DNA of 10,027 bases from JAWVZH01 sp033722295. Lineage in GTDB: Bacteria; Bacteroidota; Bacteroidia; Chitinophagales; Saprospiraceae. Where the stretch lies: assembly GCA_033722295.1 (NCBI GenBank), contig JAWVZH010000113.1:1-10027 (forward strand). Reading direction: 5' to 3'. The position numbers and the translations under genes were made by a program. The notes beneath the pieces were generated by a model. The model was given only the letters and a program-made list of their open reading frames with translations, ran no database searches and had not been told where the DNA came from. This document shows positions 6,468-10,027 of this stretch, piece by piece; positions within the stretch are counted from its first letter, which is position 1, and the number at the start of each line of letters is the position of its first letter.

Positions 6468-8055
6468 TCAGGTATCTTCTCAATTCTTTTCTTACCTCGG
6501 GGAACAGGAACAGTAAACCTATGATATTAGGGAATACCAGCGCCAGGATCATAGCATCCGAAAATTTGATCACGGCATCCAGCGTAGCCGATGAACCGAT
6601 AACCACAAATACAAGGAACAGTACTTTGTACGATAGATCTGAGGCTTTTGACCTGCCAAACAGATACTTCCATGACTGAATACCGTAATAGGACCAGGAT
6701 ATCATAGTGGAAAATGCAAAGAGTACGATCGCCAGGGTCAGCACATAAGGAAACCATGGCAGAACCGATCCAAAAGCAGCTGAAGTCAGGTCCACTCCTC
6801 CGAGAGAGCCGGTGCCGTCATTGAGTATGACATTATTGCGTGGATCCAGATTGCCATAGGTGAAGGCTTCTTCGCTATTGAAGAAGATGATCACCAACGC
6901 TGTCATCGTGCATATCAGTACTGTATCTATAAAAGGCTCCAACAGGGCTACTATTCCTTCAGAGGCCGGATACTTTGTCTTTACAGCCGAGTGAGCGATA
7001 GCTGCCGAACCGGCACCTGCCTCATTCGAAAATGCGGCTCTTTGAAATCCGGTGATAACCACCCCCATGAATCCTCCTAATCCCGCACTGGGAGAGAAAG
7101 CCTCCCTGAATATTAGCCTGAAGGCGTCATCGATAAAAGTGAAATTTGCGAGTATGATGATAAGACAGGCCAGAACGTAAATGACAGCCATAAAGGGCAC
7201 TACTTTGTCAGTGACAGAGGCAATTCTTTTAATTCCCCCGATGATCACAATACCTACCAATATGGCCAGAACGATGCCTATGATAAAACCGGTCGATCCT
7301 CCTGTTATGCTGAACATGGTCATGAGCTGCTGAGTCGCTTGATTGCTTTGAAATGCATTTCCGCCTCCGAGCGAAGCTCCCACACACATGACGGCGAAAA
7401 GCCCACCAAGGATCTTTCCAAGACCAGCCTTGCCCTTAAGACTGAGACCTCTGGAAAGATAGTACATCGGGCCACCGTAGACCACGCCATCAGCATCAAT
7501 GTCCCTGTACTTCACGCCAAGAGTGCATTCCGTGAATTTCGTTGACATACCAAGCAGACCACATATGATCATCCAAAAGGTCGCTCCGGGTCCACCAACC
7601 GCGATGGCAACCGCAACACCAGCAATATTACCCAATCCGACGGTTCCGCTAACCGCTGTTGCCAGTGCCTGGAAATGACTGACTTCACCGTGCTGAGACT
7701 CATCGCGAATAGTACCGATGATGTCTCCTCTGTCGTCCACATGGACAGGAGCTTTTTCTTCAACGCCAAACTTTTCGATATCCTCGTACTTGCCTCGCAC
7801 CACATTTATTGCCAAGGGGAATTTGAGGATATTCGGGAATTGGAAATAGACCGTGAATAGAGCCGCTCCACCGACGAGCAGGATCAAAACAATAGGTACA
7901 TTCAATCCGCCTATAGGAATGGAGGTCAGGATAAAGCCAACCCACCAGTCGGCAACAGGCATGAACGCATCATTGATCCTTTCATCAAGTCCTTTCTCTT
8001 GTGCAAATAGGGTGAAGGGCATCAGCAGCGTGAATAACAGTCCAATTCTCTTCAT
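6433..8055 (-). CDS. Sodium:amino-acid (alanine/glycine) symporter, AGCS family
   Basis: AGCS transporters couple inward Na+ flux to uptake of alanine, glycine or related amino acids across the inner membrane. The 540-residue product has about eleven hydrophobic segments and the family signatures: HFQALATAVSGTVGLGNIAG (127-146), VGGPGATFWMI (153-163), YGGPMYYLSRG (193-203), FQRAAFSNEAGAGSAAIAHS (337-356) and EPFIDTVLICTMTALVI (373-389). The N-terminus (MKRIGLLFTLLMPFTLFAQ) looks like a cleavable signal peptide before the first conserved helix, and a charged stretch (about 88-125) precedes the first signature; both are longer than in the E. coli or Bacillus proteins I recall. The start at 8055 keeps the signal-like segment. 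It is the first gene of the agcS-folK-dNK run and is divergent from thyA. The substrate is assigned by family only. Confidence 0.93.
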   Translation of the reverse strand: MKRIGLLFTLLMPFTLFAQEKGLDERINDAFMPVADWWVGFILTSIPIGGLNVPIVLILLVGGAALFTVYFQFPNILKFPLAINVVRGKYEDIEKFGVEEKAPVHVDDRGDIIGTIRDESQHGEVSHFQALATAVSGTVGLGNIAGVAVAIAVGGPGATFWMIICGLLGMSTKFTECTLGVKYRDIDADGVVYGGPMYYLSRGLSLKGKAGLGKILGGLFAVMCVGASLGGGNAFQSNQATQQLMTMFSITGGSTGFIIGIVLAILVGIVIIGGIKRIASVTDKVVPFMAVIYVLACLIIILANFTFIDDAFRLIFREAFSPSAGLGGFMGVVITGFQRAAFSNEAGAGSAAIAHSAVKTKYPASEGIVALLEPFIDTVLICTMTALVIIFFNSEEAFTYGNLDPRNNVILNDGTGSLGGVDLTSAAFGSVLPWFPYVLTLAIVLFAFSTMISWSYYGIQSWKYLFGRSKASDLSYKVLFLVFVVIGSSATLDAVIKFSDAMILALVFPNIIGLLFLFPEVRKELRRYLNAIRDGRSSKE

Positions 8056-8108
8056 GCGATTTTGAATTTTGAAGGCTTGAAGTTATTAATATATGCCAAT
8101 TTATCAGA

Positions 8109-8126
8109 ATCCATTACGTTTTGGAT
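8109..8126. repeat. Inverted repeat in the agcS/thyA divergent gap
   Basis: ATCCA (8109-8113) and TGGAT (8122-8126) flank 8 bases. The position, between two divergent gene starts, is where an operator would lie, but the arms are only 5 bp and the element could be chance. Confidence 0.2.
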
Positions 8127-8135
8127 GTCGGAAAG

Positions 8136-8153
8136 CCCTGATTAAAATTAGGG
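8136..8153. repeat. Short imperfect hairpin upstream of thyA
   Basis: CCCTGAT (8136-8142) and ATTAGGG (8147-8153) pair over 7 positions with one G-T wobble around a TAAA loop. It ends 48 bases before the thyA ATG and 36 bases before its -7 box. It might be an operator for thyA or agcS; there is no U-tract. Confidence 0.3.
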
Positions 8154-8188
8154 ATGGTCAAGAGTTCAACATATTCAAAAAAATATAA

Positions 8189-8196
8189 TATTTTTG
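8189..8196 (+). promoter_or_regulatory. Bacteroidota -7 promoter box directly before thyA
   Basis: TATTTTTG matches TAnnTTTG exactly and ends only 5 bases before the thyA ATG at 8202. Transcription would begin at or next to the start codon, giving a leaderless or near-leaderless mRNA. A weak TTC (8165-8167) lies where the -33 TTG would be. The position also argues against the upstream in-frame ATG at 8154 being used. Confidence 0.5.
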
Positions 8197-8201
8197 TTTC
8201 G

Positions 8202-8996
8202 ATGCGTGCATATTTAGATCTTCTACAGCATATACTCGATAACGGCGTACCGAAATCAGACAGGACTGGTACAGGAACCATAAGTGTGTTTGGATATCAA
8301 ATGCGCTTTGATCTAAGCGAGGGTTTTCCGATGGTTACAACCAAAAAGCTTCATCTGAAGTCAATCATCTATGAATTACTCTGGTTTTTGAAAGGCGATA
8401 CCAACGTCAAGTATCTTCAGGAACATGGCGTGAGGATATGGAACGAATGGGCGGATGAAAATGGTGATCTTGGTCCGGTCTATGGAAAACAGTGGAGATC
8501 CTGGACAGGGGCGGATGGTAAGACCTACGATCAGATCCAGTACTGCCTGGATCTCATTAGGGAAAAGCCGGATTCCAGAAGGATCATAGTCAATGCCTGG
8601 AATGTTGCCGACCTGCCAGATATGGCACTAAGCCCGTGTCACTGCCTTTTTCAATTCTATGTGGCTGATGGCCGTCTATCTTGTCAGCTCTATCAGAGAT
8701 CGGCGGATGTATTTCTTGGCGTGCCATTCAATATAGCATCATATGCCCTCTTATGCATGATGATGGCTCAGGTCTCTGGTCTGATGCCAGGGGAGTTCGT
8801 GCATACTTTCGGAGATGCCCACCTGTATAATAATCACCTGGATCAGGCCCGCTTGCAGCTTACAAGGGACCCAAAGCCACTTCCGCAAATGCATTTGAAT
8901 CCTGAAGTAAAACAGATCGAGGATTTTACCTTTGATGATTTTGAATTAAAAAACTATACCTATCATCCTCATATTAAAGCGGCGGTGAGTGTGTAG
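8202..8996 (+). CDS. thyA: Thymidylate synthase
   Basis: ThyA methylates dUMP to dTMP using 5,10-methylene-tetrahydrofolate, which becomes dihydrofolate. From the ATG at 8202 the protein is 264 residues, the same length as E. coli ThyA, and begins MRAYLDLLQHILDNG as expected. An in-frame ATG at 8154 would add 16 unconserved residues and lies upstream of the promoter box, so it is rejected. R21 lies in DRTGTGT, the catalytic cysteine is C146 in SPCHCLFQFYV, and the RRIIVNAWN, SCQLYQRSADVFLG and FNIASYAL substrate-binding blocks are intact. The C-terminus (HPHIKAAVSV) is complete. No dihydrofolate reductase gene follows, as it does in many bacteria; the next gene, 34 bases on, encodes a DUF4956 protein. 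It is divergent from agcS-folK-dNK. Confidence 0.97.
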   Translation: MRAYLDLLQHILDNGVPKSDRTGTGTISVFGYQMRFDLSEGFPMVTTKKLHLKSIIYELLWFLKGDTNVKYLQEHGVRIWNEWADENGDLGPVYGKQWRSWTGADGKTYDQIQYCLDLIREKPDSRRIIVNAWNVADLPDMALSPCHCLFQFYVADGRLSCQLYQRSADVFLGVPFNIASYALLCMMMAQVSGLMPGEFVHTFGDAHLYNNHLDQARLQLTRDPKPLPQMHLNPEVKQIEDFTFDDFELKNYTYHPHIKAAVSV

Positions 8997-9030
8997 GGGC
9001 TGATATTATCTCCCGACAAACGAAATAGCA

Positions 9031-9633
9031 ATGGATCAAATAATGAGCGATATCAGTGGCTGGTCTGGCTTGGCCATCAGATTTGGACTTAATTTGATAG
9101 CTGTTACACTACTCGTGAGGTTCATTTATTTGAGGATCAAGAAAAAAAAGGAGTTTGCCTTTGCTTTTTATCTGTCAAACGTATTGATCTTCTTCCTGTG
9201 CTATCTTATGAGTGGAGCACAGATCTCTATGGGGTTTGCCTTTGGACTCTTCGCGATCTTCGGCATTTTGCGTTATCGAACAACGACACTTCCGATCAAG
9301 GAAATGACCTATTTATTTGCCTCGATCGCAATAGCTCTCATTAATGGTCTGTCCAATAATGAAATGTCATTTCCGGAACTGTTCTTTATAAACCTGAGCA
9401 TCATCGTGGTCGTATATATTCTCGAAAACATCTGGATGGAAGAAAAGAGATTCACCAAAAAGATCAATTACGAACGCATTGATCTGATCGAATCAGGAAA
9501 TGAAAAAGATGTTATAGAAGACCTTACCAGCCGAACAGGTCTCGATATTGTCGGTTATACCGTGAAGCAAATCAATTTTGTTGAAAACAAAGCAGAACTT
9601 CGTGTGGAATATCGCCCCCGCAACGATACATAG
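9031..9633 (+). CDS. DUF4956 family membrane protein
   Basis: The function is not known. The 200-residue product has about four or five hydrophobic segments (about 13-34, 44-61, 66-80, 92-107, 115-132) and then a soluble C-terminal domain (138-200) that is probably cytoplasmic by the positive-inside rule. The most conserved part of this family is recognisable: GFAFGLFAIFGILRYRT (68-84) followed by LPIKEMTYLF (87-96). The family is often found near VTC-type polyphosphate polymerase and CotH-kinase genes in other bacteria (from memory); neither is in the window, but the region continues to the right. The start may be M1 at 9031 or M5 at 9043. It follows thyA by 34 bases with no terminator, so it may share its transcript, and its 3' end overlaps the next gene, which suggests a pair working together. 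Confidence 0.85.
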   Translation: MDQIMSDISGWSGLAIRFGLNLIAVTLLVRFIYLRIKKKKEFAFAFYLSNVLIFFLCYLMSGAQISMGFAFGLFAIFGILRYRTTTLPIKEMTYLFASIAIALINGLSNNEMSFPELFFINLSIIVVVYILENIWMEEKRFTKKINYERIDLIESGNEKDVIEDLTSRTGLDIVGYTVKQINFVENKAELRVEYRPRNDT

Positions 9634-10027
9634 ATCATTGATCCTCGGACTTACCCTTATTACCGTTCAGGCCTTCGGTCAGTCGGAGCCCAAGTCGTCT
9701 GAATTCGAACACTGGGAAGGCATATCGCTGAGTTATAAGGTGAATAAGAAATTTGAAATCTCCTTTAATACCCAGTCCAGATGGGAAACCGATCCCTCAA
9801 GTTTGAATGTTGTTTTTCTTGAACTCGAACCGGAGTACGACCTTTTTGATGACATGAGCATTTCCGGAGGGTACAGGTTTTCTACCGATATTCAGAAGAA
9901 CAGGAACCGGCTCTATTTGCAGTTGGAGCCCGACACAAAATTGACCGATGACCTGGACCTTGTCATGCGCTTGAGATATGATTATAATTGGCGGGGAAGT
10001 CGTGAAGATAAGCAATTGCGAGTGAGA
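9602..10027 (+). CDS. DUF2490-like outer-membrane beta-barrel protein, 5' part only
   Basis: The frame is open from a TGA upstream of 9602 to the right edge. From a GTG at 9602 it gives 142 residues: a basic start (IHRS), a hydrophobic core (LILGLTLITVQAF, 13-25) and a likely signal-peptidase cut near GQ (26-27). A mature domain follows with alternating strands: WEGISLSYKVNKKFEISF, FLELEPEYDLFDDMSISGGY, RLYLQLEPDTKL, LVMRLRYDYNW. This two-residue periodicity with turn-like D/N/K residues fits a small outer-membrane barrel, and the pattern resembles DUF2490 of Bacteroidota. There is no in-frame ATG before the signal peptide: candidate starts are GTG 9602, TTG 9638, or the ATA at 9626 directly before CATAGA. 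With GTG the gene overlaps DUF4956 by 32 bases. The role is unknown. Confidence 0.7.
   Translation, partial: MWNIAPATIHRSLILGLTLITVQAFGQSEPKSSEFEHWEGISLSYKVNKKFEISFNTQSRWETDPSSLNVVFLELEPEYDLFDDMSISGGYRFSTDIQKNRNRLYLQLEPDTKLTDDLDLVMRLRYDYNWRGSREDKQLRVR

Noticed and set aside
8154..8201. In-frame 16-codon N-terminal extension of thyA
   Set aside because: It is A/T-rich, overlaps the promoter box, and the shorter protein has exactly the family length and N-terminus.
9797..10015. 72-codon minus-strand open frame at the right end
   Set aside because: It is antisense to the DUF2490-like frame, which shows clear strand periodicity and a signal peptide.

Overview
The window looks like ordinary chromosome from a member of the Bacteroidota. 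Three things point that way. Genes are not preceded by purine-rich Shine-Dalgarno sequences but by A/T-rich leaders. Exact matches to the Bacteroidota -7 promoter box (TAnnTTTG) lie just upstream of three starts (pepT, sppA, thyA). The gene set, including an AGCS symporter with a signal-peptide-like N-terminus, a DUF4956 protein and a DUF2490-like protein, is also typical of that phylum. The assignment is inferred from protein and promoter style, not from a database search.

Layout from left to right: (1) 1-1194, minus, peptidase T, cut by the left edge just before its C-terminus. (2) A 182-bp divergent gap, then 1377-2666, plus, a type II NADH dehydrogenase. (3) 2734-3291, minus, a secreted YceI-family protein convergent with the dehydrogenase; a 12-bp hairpin with a U-tract lies over the 3' end of the dehydrogenase gene and terminates the minus strand. 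(4) A 145-bp gap upstream of yceI holding a perfect 22-bp palindrome and two direct repeats, probably an operator. (5) 3437-5197, minus, SppA (67K-type signal peptide peptidase) with its own likely promoter. (6) 5288-8055, minus, an apparent operon agcS-folK-dNK with overlapping genes. (7) A divergent gap, then 8202-8996, plus, thyA, probably on a leaderless transcript, followed by a DUF4956 membrane protein and the 5' part of a DUF2490-like outer-membrane protein that runs off the right edge.

Functionally, folK (folate synthesis), the deoxynucleoside kinase (salvage) and thyA (folate-dependent dTMP synthesis) form a folate/deoxynucleotide neighbourhood around one divergent promoter region. 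AgcS (amino-acid/Na+ uptake) and PepT (tripeptide hydrolysis) serve amino-acid and peptide nutrition. NDH-2 feeds electrons into the quinone pool. SppA acts at the inner membrane.

Most of the window is well-understood housekeeping. The parts least explained are the palindromic operator upstream of yceI and the DUF4956/DUF2490-like pair at the right end. I did not find a clearly new biological system, and no RNA genes, mobile elements or CRISPR arrays were seen.
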